From NCBI RefSeq assembly GCF_900113695.1, contig NZ_FOQH01000014.1, positions 39,015 to 103,014 of the forward strand: a stretch of DNA of 64,000 nucleotides, written 5' to 3'. The DNA comes from Albimonas pacifica (GTDB taxonomy: Bacteria > Pseudomonadota > Alphaproteobacteria > Rhodobacterales > Rhodobacteraceae). Every line of letters starts with the position of its first letter. Within the stretch, counting starts at the first letter, position 1. A model generated the notes under the pieces. That model was not told the DNA's origin and ran no database searches. It was given only the letters and a program-made list of their open reading frames with translations. Both the position numbers and the translations under genes were made by a program. Positions 19,230 through 27,774 of this stretch are shown piece after piece.

Positions 19230-21068
19230 TCAGACGTCCATCGCCTCCAGCTCGCCGATCATCCGGTCGATCAGGCCGAGGCCCTTCTGCCAGAACTCCG
19301 GGTCGGTGGCGTCGAGCCCGAAGGGCGCCAGCAGCTCCTTGTGGCCCTTGGAGCCGCCGGCGGCGAGCAGGTCGAAATACTTCTTCTGGAAGCCCGGCTC
19401 GCCCTCCTCGAACACCGCATAGAGCGCGTTCACCAGCCCGTCGCCGAAGGCGTAGGCGTAGACGTAGAAGGGCGAGTGGATGAAGTGCGGGATGTAGGTC
19501 CAGTAGTTCTCGTAGCCCTCGGCGAACTCGAACGCCGGCCCCAGGCTCTCGGTCTGCACCGCCATCCAGATGCGCCCGAGGTCCTCGGCCGTCAGCTCGC
19601 CCTCGGCGCGGGCGGCATGCACCCGGCACTCGAAGTCGTAGAAGGCGATCTGGCGCACGACCGTGTTGAGCATGTCCTCGACCTTGCCCGCCAGCAGCGT
19701 GCGCCGCTTCTTCGGGTCGGTCTCGGCGTCCAGCAGTTTTCTGAACGTCAGCATCTCGCCGAAGACCGAGGCCGTCTCGGCCAGCGTCAGGGGGGTGTTC
19801 GACAGCAGCTCCCCCTGCTCGGCGGCGAGGATCTGGTGGACCCCGTGGCCGAGCTCATGGGCGAGCGTCATCACGTCCCGCGTCTTGCCGAGGTAATTGA
19901 GCATCACATACGGATGCACGTCGGTGACGGTCGGATGCGCGAAGGCGCCCGGCGCCTTGCCCGGCTTCACCGGCGCGTCGATCCAGCCCTTCTCGAAGAA
20001 CGGCTGCGCGAGCGCCGCCATCTTCGGATCGAAGCCCGCATAGGCGTCGAGCACCATGGCCTTCGCCTCCTCCCAGCCGACCTTGCGGTCGGGCTCGTCG
20101 GGGAGCGGCGCGTTGCGGTCCCAGTGCTGCAGCTTCTCGAGGCCCAGCCACTTCGCCTTCAGCGCATAGTAGCGGTGCGAGAGCCGCGGATAGGCCGCGA
20201 CCACCGCGTCGCGCAGGGCCTGCACCACCTCAGGCTCGACGTGGTTCGCCAGGTGCCGCGCGGTCTGGGGCGTGGGCATCTTGCGCCAGCGGCACTCGAT
20301 CTCGTGCTCCTTGGCCAGCGTGTTGGTGATGCGGGTGAAGAGGGGCAGGTTCTGCGCGAACACATCCGAGAGCGCGGCGGCCGCCGCGGCCCGGCGCGAG
20401 CGGTCGGCGTCCGACAGCAGCGTGAGGGTGGATTCCAGCGGCAGCGGCTCGTCCTCGCCCTCCACATGGAAGGTCAGGCGGGCCATGGTCTCGTCGAAGA
20501 GGCGGTTCCAGGCGGTGGCGCCGACGACCGACTGGTCGTGCAGGAATTTCTCCAGCTCGTCCGACAGCTGGTAGGGGCGGTAGGCGCGCACCCGCTCCAG
20601 CCAGGGGCGGTAGCGGGCGAGCGTGGGGCTCTCGCCCGCCATCTCGTCCAGCTTTTCGTCCGACAGCCGGTTGATCTCCAGCGTCAGGAACACGATCGGC
20701 GCGGTGATCTCGGTCACCTCGTTCTGGCGGTCGCCCATGAACTTGGCGCGCGCCGGGTCGGAGGTGTTCTGGTAGAGGCGCAGGCCCGCGTAGCTCATCA
20801 CCCGGCCCAGCTTCTGCTGCAGCGCCTCGTAGCGGGCGACGGCCCAGCCCAGCTCGTCGCCGGTGAGGCTCTCGAGCTTGCCCTCGTAGTCCTCGGCGAG
20901 CTTGGCGGCCTCCTCGCGCGCGGCGTCGAGATCGGCACGCAGGGCCTTGTCGTCGGGGCCGACGTAGAGGTCGTCGAGGTTCCACTCCGGCAGGTCGCCC
21001 AGCGGGGTCGCGCCGGACGTCGCCTCGGCTGCGTCGCGGAGCGGGAGCGGGCGGGGCGCGTGGATCAT
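19230..21068 (-). CDS. pepF: Oligoendopeptidase F (M3 family)
   Basis: A 612-residue zinc oligopeptidase of the PepF/M3B family. The zinc motif HELGH is in LAHELGHGVHQIL (near residue 400), with the downstream Glu in LAETASVFGEM. The N-terminal helical domain and PEWNLDDLYVG start are typical. It degrades short peptides in the cytoplasm. AAAGGA lies 8 bp before the ATG. It appears monocistronic and converges on an esterase. Confidence 0.93.
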   Translation of the reverse strand: MIHAPRPLPLRDAAEATSGATPLGDLPEWNLDDLYVGPDDKALRADLDAAREEAAKLAEDYEGKLESLTGDELGWAVARYEALQQKLGRVMSYAGLRLYQNTSDPARAKFMGDRQNEVTEITAPIVFLTLEINRLSDEKLDEMAGESPTLARYRPWLERVRAYRPYQLSDELEKFLHDQSVVGATAWNRLFDETMARLTFHVEGEDEPLPLESTLTLLSDADRSRRAAAAAALSDVFAQNLPLFTRITNTLAKEHEIECRWRKMPTPQTARHLANHVEPEVVQALRDAVVAAYPRLSHRYYALKAKWLGLEKLQHWDRNAPLPDEPDRKVGWEEAKAMVLDAYAGFDPKMAALAQPFFEKGWIDAPVKPGKAPGAFAHPTVTDVHPYVMLNYLGKTRDVMTLAHELGHGVHQILAAEQGELLSNTPLTLAETASVFGEMLTFRKLLDAETDPKKRRTLLAGKVEDMLNTVVRQIAFYDFECRVHAARAEGELTAEDLGRIWMAVQTESLGPAFEFAEGYENYWTYIPHFIHSPFYVYAYAFGDGLVNALYAVFEEGEPGFQKKYFDLLAAGGSKGHKELLAPFGLDATDPEFWQKGLGLIDRMIGELEAMDV

Positions 21069-21213
21069 CGGGCAGGTCCTTTCGGATGGGTCGGCCGGGG
21101 CGCGGCGGCGAAGCGGCGGCCGCCGGCCGGAAATATGCGTCGCGTCCAGACATAGACGCGCGGGATGCGGGACGGAAGGGCGGGGCGCGCAGGGGCCGCG
21201 GGGGCCGGGCGCG

Positions 21214-21675
21214 CTAGAGGTCGATGGAGGCGGGCGGCTCGCCGCCTTCCCCGTCCGCCTCCGGGCGCGCGCCGGGGGCCGCGTCGGGGGCAGCCTCGGG
21301 GGCGGCCTCGGGGTCGAGCTCGGCCGAAGGCTCCTTGCGCGGGATCAGGATGTCGCCGTTGGGCAGCATCTCGGGCGCGCCGTAGTCGTCGAGCATGGCG
21401 ACGGCGTCGCGCATCCGGCGCAGGGCGGGGCCGAGCTCCTCGCGCAGGCGCTCGATGGCCTCGCGCGCGGCGCCGGTCATCTCGTCGAGGCCGGGGATCT
21501 CCGGCAGCCAGCCGTCGTCCTCGGCCAGGGGCGCGGCCGCGGGCGGCTCGGCGGGGGCCTGCGCCGGCTGGGCGGGGGCGAGCGCCGGGACGAGGAGCGC
21601 CGGCGCGGCGGCGACGAGGGCTGCGAGGGCCAGGGCGGGCCGGACGCGGCGGGGAACGGGGCGATGCAAGGTCAT
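21214..21675 (-). CDS. Small secreted protein of unknown function (Rhodobacterales-type)
   Basis: A 153-residue protein with a Sec signal peptide (hydrophobic run ALALAALVAAAPALLVPALA, cleavage near APAQ). A short helical segment follows (MTGAAREAIERLREELGPALRRMRDAVAML), then the hallmark YGAPEMLPNGDILIPRK. Small rhodobacterial proteins sharing that hallmark are, from memory, often mislabelled AAA+ ATPase although no Walker motif is present. The C terminus is Ala/Pro/Glu-rich. It is probably periplasmic; its function is unknown. Confidence 0.7.
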   Translation of the reverse strand: MTLHRPVPRRVRPALALAALVAAAPALLVPALAPAQPAQAPAEPPAAAPLAEDDGWLPEIPGLDEMTGAAREAIERLREELGPALRRMRDAVAMLDDYGAPEMLPNGDILIPRKEPSAELDPEAAPEAAPDAAPGARPEADGEGGEPPASIDL

Positions 21676-22036
21676 GACGAGGATGTGGGGCGCGAGGCCC
21701 GTTCCGCCAAGGCGCTCCCCGCGCGCGGCGCCGCGGGACGGCGCGCCGCGCCCGATCCGCGACGGCGGCGAGTCCCGCCGGCCGCGCGCCGCGGCGCGAC
21801 GGCTGCGCCCGTGGGCCGGTTCCGCCCGCCGCGGCGGGGCGGGCGTCGCGCCCGTGGCGGGCGGCGCGGGCGGCGCGGGCGGCGGGGGCTGCGAGGGTTG
21901 GCGCCTGACGGCGCCGCCGCGGCGCGACGCGCGCGCCCTTGGGGAACGGCGGCGCTCGCCGCGGCCTGCGTCCGGAGCGGGCGCGCGGCGGGGGCGGCCG
22001 GGCAGAGGGCGGGCGGGCAGGGGGGGCGCAAAGCGA
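21676..22036. other. Intergenic region without a recognisable gene
   Basis: Extremely GC-rich stretch with long frames on both strands that are arginine/proline/alanine-biased and lack ribosome-binding sites. I see no gene or RNA signature. Confidence 0.5.
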
Positions 22037-22064
22037 AACGCCCCGCGGCGAGCCGCGGGGCGTT
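22030..22064 (-). terminator. Terminator of the OmpA-like gene
   Basis: A perfect 13-bp stem (AACGCCCCGCGGC / GCCGCGGGGCGTT, 22037-22064) is followed on the minus strand by TCGCTTT. It ends the leftward OmpA-family transcript. Confidence 0.75.
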
Positions 22065-22116
22065 CCTGTTCTGTCAGACCGTCCGGCGGGCCGTCAGGCC
22101 CGGCCGGTCAGCGCGA

Positions 22117-22941
22117 TCACTCGGAGATCGCGATGGTGGCGCGACGGTTGCGCGGCTCGCGCACGTTGTCGCCGGTCGGAACCGCCAGCTCCAGCTCGGA
22201 GCGGCCGGCCTTGGTGATGGTGCCGGCGTTGACGCCCTCGGACGAGGCGCGGGCCAGGATGGCGCGCTCCACGGCGGTGGCGCGACGCTCGGACAGGCGC
22301 TGGTTGTAGGCGACCGAACCGACGGTGTCGGTGTGGCCGACGATCGAGACCAGCGGCGAGCCGTAGCCGGACAGCAGGGCGACGACCTCGTTGATCACCT
22401 CCTGAGCGGCGGCGGTGATGTCGGCGCGGTCGAAGCCGAAGTAGACCGTCAGGTCGCCGGCGGCGCCGATGCAGGCGGCGAGCGCCTCATCGTACATGGC
22501 CTTGGCGTCCTCGGCCGAGACGCACGCGTAGGCGCCCTCGACCAGCGACTCCAGGTACTGGTCCCAGTAGGCCTGGGCCTTGGCGCACGCCTCGGGGCGG
22601 GCGGCCTTGTTGGCGTTCACCGCCGCGACCATCTCGGAGTAGCCCGACGCGTCGACGCCGATCTCCTCGGGGGTCCAGGGGGCGACGCCGCCGGCGGCGG
22701 CGGCCTGGGACTTGGCCACGTAGGCGGTCGAGTCCATCCAGTTCACGTCGGTGCGCGCCGAGCGAACCGCCAGGGCCTGATACTCACGGGCCAGCGCGGC
22801 GTCGAAGGACGAGCCCTCGATGCTGGTCCCGAGGTAGTCCTCGGCCGTGAAGGTCCCGGCCAGGTTCGCGCCCGGCAGGTACGAGCAGCCGGCCAGAGCC
22901 AGCGCAGAGCCCGCCATGACAATCCGGGAAATGTAGTTCAT
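22117..22941 (-). CDS. OmpA-family lipoprotein
   Basis: A 274-residue outer-membrane or periplasmic lipoprotein. From the chosen ATG the signal is MNYISRIVMAGSALALAGC, with lipobox LAGC and lipidated Cys19. The C-terminal third is an OmpA peptidoglycan-binding domain (VYFGFDRADIT, VGHTDTVGSVAYN, LSERRATAV and RNRRATIAI). GGAGAGAGGG precedes the ATG, which decides this start against a longer frame. The central part is not recognised. It probably anchors the outer membrane to the cell wall. It is divergent from a solitary HTH gene. Confidence 0.9.
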   Translation of the reverse strand: MNYISRIVMAGSALALAGCSYLPGANLAGTFTAEDYLGTSIEGSSFDAALAREYQALAVRSARTDVNWMDSTAYVAKSQAAAAGGVAPWTPEEIGVDASGYSEMVAAVNANKAARPEACAKAQAYWDQYLESLVEGAYACVSAEDAKAMYDEALAACIGAAGDLTVYFGFDRADITAAAQEVINEVVALLSGYGSPLVSIVGHTDTVGSVAYNQRLSERRATAVERAILARASSEGVNAGTITKAGRSELELAVPTGDNVREPRNRRATIAISE

Positions 22942-23227
22942 CCCTCTCTCCGTCTCGGTTCGCCCGGCTGCGGCCGCCGGGACACTGTGGGGTTCGGGCG
23001 ACGGCCTGACGGTTGGCACCCTCAGGGACCGGATCGCACGTTCGCGCTTGACGATCAACCTTTCAAAGCCGCCGCAAGCCACGCCCGTGCCGCAGATTTC
23101 ACATCACGTCGCGTTTTAACAACACATTCGGGACTGAGGGATAGGTTCGCGGCGATTCTGTGGAAGACCGGGGCCGCGAAGGCGGCGGAATCCGCGTTTT
23201 CCGGACCGGGTGATACGGGAATGCCAC

Positions 23228-23446
23228 ATGAGGACACGCTTCGGAACTGGGGAATCGGACGCGTCGGCCGCGGACGTCCGCCTGCGGCTGGTCGGAACCG
23301 ACGGCCATGTCAGACCCCTCGAGGAAATCGAATCGGAAACGATCCGCTTCGCCATAAACCGCTATGGCGGAAACCTTTCCGAGGCGGCGAGGCGCCTGGG
23401 CATCGGCCGCTCGACCCTCTACCGCCGGTTGGGCGGGGACGGCTGA
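23228..23446 (+). CDS. Solitary Fis-type helix-turn-helix protein
   Basis: A 72-residue protein consisting of little more than the DNA-binding end of an NtrC-family response regulator. LEEIESETIRFAINRYGGN is followed by LSEAARRLGIGRSTLYRRL, the Fis-type HTH. No receiver or AAA+ domain precedes it. The ATG has GGGAA nearby; a GTG 18 bp upstream is an alternative. It is divergent from the OmpA-like lipoprotein gene and 113 bp before a membrane hydrolase gene. It may regulate either neighbour; targets are unknown. Confidence 0.75.
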   Translation: MRTRFGTGESDASAADVRLRLVGTDGHVRPLEEIESETIRFAINRYGGNLSEAARRLGIGRSTLYRRLGGDG

Positions 23447-23559
23447 GCCGTCGCGCGCCGCGACTCGCTCGGGACGCCGCGCCGCCTCCGCCGGCGTTGC
23501 CGCGGGGCGACGGGGGCGTCTAGGCTCGTCCCGGTCCACCGGCCCGTCGGAGCAGCGCC

Positions 23560-25590
23560 ATGCCGCCATCCCCTGACCCGGGCGCCGCGCCCCGGCGCGC
23601 GCCGCTCATCCGCGCCCGCACGTCCGGATCCTCCGCCGGCGCCGAGGCCGAGGCCGCGCCCCCGGGCGCGCCCATGGCCGCGGCCGATCCCGGGAGCGCG
23701 CAGGCTTTCGGGCGAGGCGATGGTCCCGGGACCGCGCAGGAGGCGGTGCAGGAGCAACGTCCCGTGACTGCGGAGGCTTCAGGGCAGGAGAGCGGGCCTG
23801 CGACCGTACAGGCCGCCGGGCAGGGGGACGCGTCCGAGACTGGACGGGCGGCGGAGCATCGTGACGGGCCCGCAACCGCGCAGGGGACGGGGCAGGGGGA
23901 CGCGCCCCCGGCCGCGCCGCCGGCGGAGCCCGGGGCCGGGCGCATCCGGCGCTTCGCCTGGTTCTCCTGGCTGGTGGCGGCGGCGGGGCTGTCGGTCTGC
24001 GCGCTGGCCTTCTCGCCCTCGCTGATCCCGCGGCCCTGGCCGTTCCAGGCGCTGCTGGCGGGGCTGTCCTTCGCGCTGGGCGCCTGGCTCGCGGTGGCCG
24101 TGCGCTGGGCCTGGCGCTGGCTGGAACTGCCCGAGCCCGCCCGCCTCGGCGCCCGGCGCGCCGGCCAGGCGCTGACCCTCGCCGCCGCCGCCGGCCTCGC
24201 CGCCGCGCTCTGGCGCTCGGCCGACTGGCAGAACGCCACGCGCGAGCTGATGGGCATGCCCCCGGTCGAGAGCATGTTCCACGTCCGCACCCTGCTGGCC
24301 GCCGCGGCGCTGGCGCTCGTGCTGCTGGGGCTGGGGGCGCTGCTCGCCTGGGGGCTGAAGACCGCGGCCCGGGCGCCGCTGCGGGTCTCGCAGCGGCGGG
24401 CGGCCTCGGCGGCGGGGGTGGCGGCCTTCGTGGCGCTGCTGGTCACCGCCGTCGACGGCACGCTGGTGCGCGGCGCCGTCGCCCTGATCGACCAGGTTCA
24501 GGCCGCCGTCGACGTCGCCGACCCGCCCGGCGCCCAGCCCCCGGCCGAGCCCGAACGCTCCAGCGGCCCCGGCTCGCTGATCGCCTGGGACGACCTCGGC
24601 CGCGCCGGCAAGCGCTTCGTCCACGAAGGCCCCCGCGCCGCCGACATCGAGGCCGCCAGCGGCCGCCCCGCCCGGCAGCCGATCCGCGCCTACGTCGGCC
24701 TGCGCGCCGCCGACGACGTCGAGGCGCAGGCCCGCCTCGCGCTCGACGAGCTGGAGCGGGCCGGCGGCTTCGAGCGCAATATCCTGGTCGTCGCCACCCC
24801 CACCGGCACCGGCTGGCTGCAGAACGAGGCGATCGCCCCGCTGGAATACATGCACGACGGCGACACCGCGGTGGTGGGGGTGCAGTACTCCTACCTGCAG
24901 AGCCCGCTGTCGCTGATCCTCGAGCCGGGCCTCGCCCAGGCCTCGGCCCGCGAGGTCTTCGCCGCGATCCACGCCCGCTGGCGGGAGCTGCCGGAGGCCA
25001 CGCGCCCGCGCCTCTACGTCTTCGGCCTCAGCCTGGGCTCGCTGGGCTCGGAGGCGTCGCTGCCGCTCAACGCCTGGGTGCGCGACCCGATCGACGGGGC
25101 GTTGTGGGCGGGACCCACCTTCCGCAACCCGTTCTGGCGCCAGATCCGCCGCGACCGGGAGCCGGGCTCGCCCGACTGGCGGCCGGTGTTCGAGGACGGC
25201 GCGCTGGTGCGCGTGCTGGGCCCCTCGCGCCCCGAGGCGGCCTACGGGGGGCCGTGGGGGCCGCTGCGCATCGTGTTCATGGCCAACCCCTCGGACCCCA
25301 TCGCCTTCTTCGAGGAGGCGATGTGGTGGCGCGAGCCCGACTGGATGAAGCCGCCCCGCGGCGCGGACGTGACGCCGCTGTTCGCCTGGCGGCCGCTGAC
25401 CAGCTTCCTGCTGACGGCCGCCGACATGCTGTCCGCCGCCGACGCGCCCGCGGGCCACGGCCACGACTACGCCGCGCGCGACTACGCCGACGCCTGGGCC
25501 GCGGTGACGGCGCGCGAGGGCTGGGGCCCCCTCGACAGCGCCCGCATCGCCGCCCGGATCAAGGCGACCGACCCCGACGTCGAACCCTGA
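23560..25590 (+). CDS. Membrane-anchored alpha/beta hydrolase (Abhydrolase_9 family)
   Basis: A 676-residue protein of the family with an N-terminal membrane domain and a C-terminal hydrolase. The first ~125 residues are a low-complexity extension rich in Gly/Ala/Gln/Asp. Membrane segments begin at about residue 128 (FAWFSWLVAAAGLSVCALAF) and include the family hallmark SPSLIPRPW. The hydrolase half has the nucleophile elbow GLSLG (VFGLSLGSLGSEA) and a C-terminal HGHDY. The substrate is unknown. The start is uncertain; the true protein could begin after the extension. Confidence 0.8.
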   Translation: MPPSPDPGAAPRRAPLIRARTSGSSAGAEAEAAPPGAPMAAADPGSAQAFGRGDGPGTAQEAVQEQRPVTAEASGQESGPATVQAAGQGDASETGRAAEHRDGPATAQGTGQGDAPPAAPPAEPGAGRIRRFAWFSWLVAAAGLSVCALAFSPSLIPRPWPFQALLAGLSFALGAWLAVAVRWAWRWLELPEPARLGARRAGQALTLAAAAGLAAALWRSADWQNATRELMGMPPVESMFHVRTLLAAAALALVLLGLGALLAWGLKTAARAPLRVSQRRAASAAGVAAFVALLVTAVDGTLVRGAVALIDQVQAAVDVADPPGAQPPAEPERSSGPGSLIAWDDLGRAGKRFVHEGPRAADIEAASGRPARQPIRAYVGLRAADDVEAQARLALDELERAGGFERNILVVATPTGTGWLQNEAIAPLEYMHDGDTAVVGVQYSYLQSPLSLILEPGLAQASAREVFAAIHARWRELPEATRPRLYVFGLSLGSLGSEASLPLNAWVRDPIDGALWAGPTFRNPFWRQIRRDREPGSPDWRPVFEDGALVRVLGPSRPEAAYGGPWGPLRIVFMANPSDPIAFFEEAMWWREPDWMKPPRGADVTPLFAWRPLTSFLLTAADMLSAADAPAGHGHDYAARDYADAWAAVTAREGWGPLDSARIAARIKATDPDVEP

Positions 25591-25717
25591 AGCGCGCCCC
25601 GAGGGACGCCCCGGGGGACGCCCTGAGGCGCGCCCGGCCCTCCCGCGCCCGTCCGGCCGGCGCGCCTCGCCGCTCCGGCGGGTCCCGGCGGGCGGACGCC
25701 CCGGCGGCGGCGCGACG

Positions 25718-25747
25718 AAAAAGGGCGGGACCTCGCGGTCCCGCCCT
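25718..25747 (-). terminator. Rho-independent terminator of the ETF-QO gene
   Basis: A perfect 11-bp stem (AGGGCGGGACC / GGTCCCGCCCT, 4-nt loop) is followed on the minus strand by TTTTTCGTCG. It is the most canonical terminator in the window. Confidence 0.9.
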
Positions 25748-25774
25748 GCGGTCGTGCGCGGCCGCCGGCGCGGC

Positions 25775-27433
25775 TCACATGTTGGGATAGTTCGGCCCGT
25801 CGCCGCCCTGGGGCGTGGTCCAGTTGATGTTCTGGGCCGGATCCTTGATGTCGCAGGTCTTGCAGTGCACGCAGTTCTGGAAGTTGATCACGAACCGCGG
25901 GTTCGATCCGTCGTCGTCCGCGACCACCTCGTAGACGCCGGCCGGGCAATAGCGCTGCGCGGGCTCGGCGTATTTGGGCAGGGTCCAGGCGATCGGGATC
26001 TCGGGATCCTTCAGCTTCAGGTGGCAGGGCTGGTTCTCCTCGTGATTGGTGTTCGCGAAGGAGACGTTGGTCAGCCGGTCGAAGCTCAGCTTGCCGTCGG
26101 GCTTGGGGTAGTCGATGGGCTTGTAGTGGCGGGCGCGGCGGGTGGCCTCGGCGTCGGACTTGCCGTGGCCCAGCGTGCCCATCAGCGTGCCGCCGAAGAG
26201 GGTCGAGAACCACATGTCCACGCCGCCCAGCGCGAGACCGCCCATCAGCCCGTACTTCGACCACAGCGGCTTCACGTTGCGCACGGGCTTCAGGTCGGCC
26301 GCGATCGGGCCGGTGCGCACGTCCTCCTCGTAGGCCGTGACCTCGTCGCCCTGCCGGCCCTCGCCGATGGCGGCGAAGACGGCCTCGGCCGCGGCCTTGC
26401 CCGAGAGCATGGCGTTGTGGTTGCCCTTGATCCGGGGCACGTTGACCATGCCCGCCGAGCAGCCCAGCAGCGCGCCGCCCGGGAAGGTCAGCTTGGGCAT
26501 CGACTGCCAGCCGCCCTCGGTGATCGCGCGGGCGCCGTAGGCGACGCGCTTGCCGCCCTCGAGCAGCTCGGCCACCGCGGGGTGGTGCTTCAGGCGCTGG
26601 AACTCCTGGTAGGGGCGCAGGTAGGGGTTCTGGTAGTTCAGGTGAACCACGAAGCCGATGAAGATCTGGTTGTTCTCGGCGTGGTAGATGAACGACCCGC
26701 CGCCGGCGTTGTCGCCCAGCGGCCAGCCCATGGTGTGGGTGACTGTCCCCTCCTTGTGCTTGGCGGGGTCGATCTCCCAGATCTCCTTCATGCCGAGGCC
26801 GTATTTCTGCGGCTCGCGGCCCTCGGCGAGGCCGTATTTGTTGATCGCCACTTTCGAGAGGCTGCCGCGCACGCCCTCGGCCAGCAGCACGTACTTGCCG
26901 CGCAGCTCCATCCCCGGCTCGTAGCCGTCGCCCGGCGTGCCGTCGGGGTTCTTGCCGAACTCGCCGGCCACCACGCCGACCACTTCGTCGTTCTCGCCGT
27001 AGACGAGCTCCGAGCAGGACATGCCGGGGAAGATCTCGACGCCGAGCGCCTCGGCCTGCTCGGCCATCCAGCGGCAGACGTTGCCCATCGAGACGATGTA
27101 GTTGCCGTGGTTGTTCATCAGCGGCGGCATCGGGAAGTTGGGGATCTTCACGTCCCCGTTCTCGCCCAGCAGCAGGAAGCGGTCGTCGGTGACGGGCGTG
27201 TTCAGCGGCGCGCCCTTGGCCTTCCAGTCGGGGATCAGCGCGTCCAGCCCGCAGGGATCGAGCACCGCGCCCGAAAGGATGTGCGCGCCGACCTCGGAGC
27301 CTTTCTCGAGCACCACGACGTTCAGCTCGTCTCCGCCCAGCTGCTTGAGCCGGATCGCGGCGCTGAGGCCGGCCGGCCCCGCGCCGACGATGACGACGTC
27401 GACGTCCATGGTTTCGCGTTCGATCTGGCTCAT
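25775..27433 (-). CDS. Electron-transfer flavoprotein-ubiquinone oxidoreductase
   Basis: A 552-residue membrane-associated FAD/[4Fe-4S] enzyme that moves electrons from reduced ETF to ubiquinone. The FAD dinucleotide motif VGAGPAGLSAAIRL is near the N terminus. The cluster-binding Cys residues are in the C-terminal segment (CPAGVYEV, NCVHCKTCDIKDP). The C terminus ends in PQGGDGPNYPNM, standard for the family. It completes the electron path of acyl-CoA dehydrogenases such as the one at 8.4-9.5 kb. It is monocistronic, with a candidate operator motif about 155 bp upstream. Confidence 0.96.
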   Translation of the reverse strand: MSQIERETMDVDVVIVGAGPAGLSAAIRLKQLGGDELNVVVLEKGSEVGAHILSGAVLDPCGLDALIPDWKAKGAPLNTPVTDDRFLLLGENGDVKIPNFPMPPLMNNHGNYIVSMGNVCRWMAEQAEALGVEIFPGMSCSELVYGENDEVVGVVAGEFGKNPDGTPGDGYEPGMELRGKYVLLAEGVRGSLSKVAINKYGLAEGREPQKYGLGMKEIWEIDPAKHKEGTVTHTMGWPLGDNAGGGSFIYHAENNQIFIGFVVHLNYQNPYLRPYQEFQRLKHHPAVAELLEGGKRVAYGARAITEGGWQSMPKLTFPGGALLGCSAGMVNVPRIKGNHNAMLSGKAAAEAVFAAIGEGRQGDEVTAYEEDVRTGPIAADLKPVRNVKPLWSKYGLMGGLALGGVDMWFSTLFGGTLMGTLGHGKSDAEATRRARHYKPIDYPKPDGKLSFDRLTNVSFANTNHEENQPCHLKLKDPEIPIAWTLPKYAEPAQRYCPAGVYEVVADDDGSNPRFVINFQNCVHCKTCDIKDPAQNINWTTPQGGDGPNYPNM

Positions 27434-27585
27434 GTCTGGCTACCTCGTCTCGTGGCTCGTGCGCGGAGGCCGGGCCGCCGAAAGGCGGGGGTCCGCCGCC
27501 CGGCCCCGCCGGCGGATCGGCGGGAGCGGACGCAATTCTCTCGGGCCCCGGCGCGGGCCGGGGCAGGGTCGTCTCCGGGGTTAAT

Positions 27586-27600
27586 GACCGCTCGGCAAGT
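27586..27600 (-). promoter_or_regulatory. Candidate shared operator motif (copy 3 of 3)
   Basis: GACCGCTCGGCAAGT lies upstream of the ETF-QO start (and also upstream of the rightward udg gene). It shares the core CCGCYCGRCAAG with sites before the acyl-CoA dehydrogenase and an esterase. Confidence 0.35.
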
Positions 27601-27774
27601 CGTCAACAGGCTGCCGAGGGGCCAGCGCGCCCGTGACGCAACGGTGGGGCGAAGGGGCGCGGAGTCCAGTCCTGCGCCCCCGTGACGACGCGGTGCAGGG
27701 CGGGACGCGGCGCGCGCAGGCCGCGACCGAGACCCCGCTTCCGCCGACCGGCGCGGCCGGGTTAGGAAGGGTCC

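Noticed and set aside
21672..22031. Possible 119-residue Arg/Pro-rich protein
   Set aside because: Extreme composition, no ribosome-binding site and no family resemblance; typical random frame in very GC-rich intergenic DNA.
23046..23060. TTGACGATCAA upstream of the OmpA-like gene considered as an FNR box
   Set aside because: The half-sites are separated by one base instead of four.
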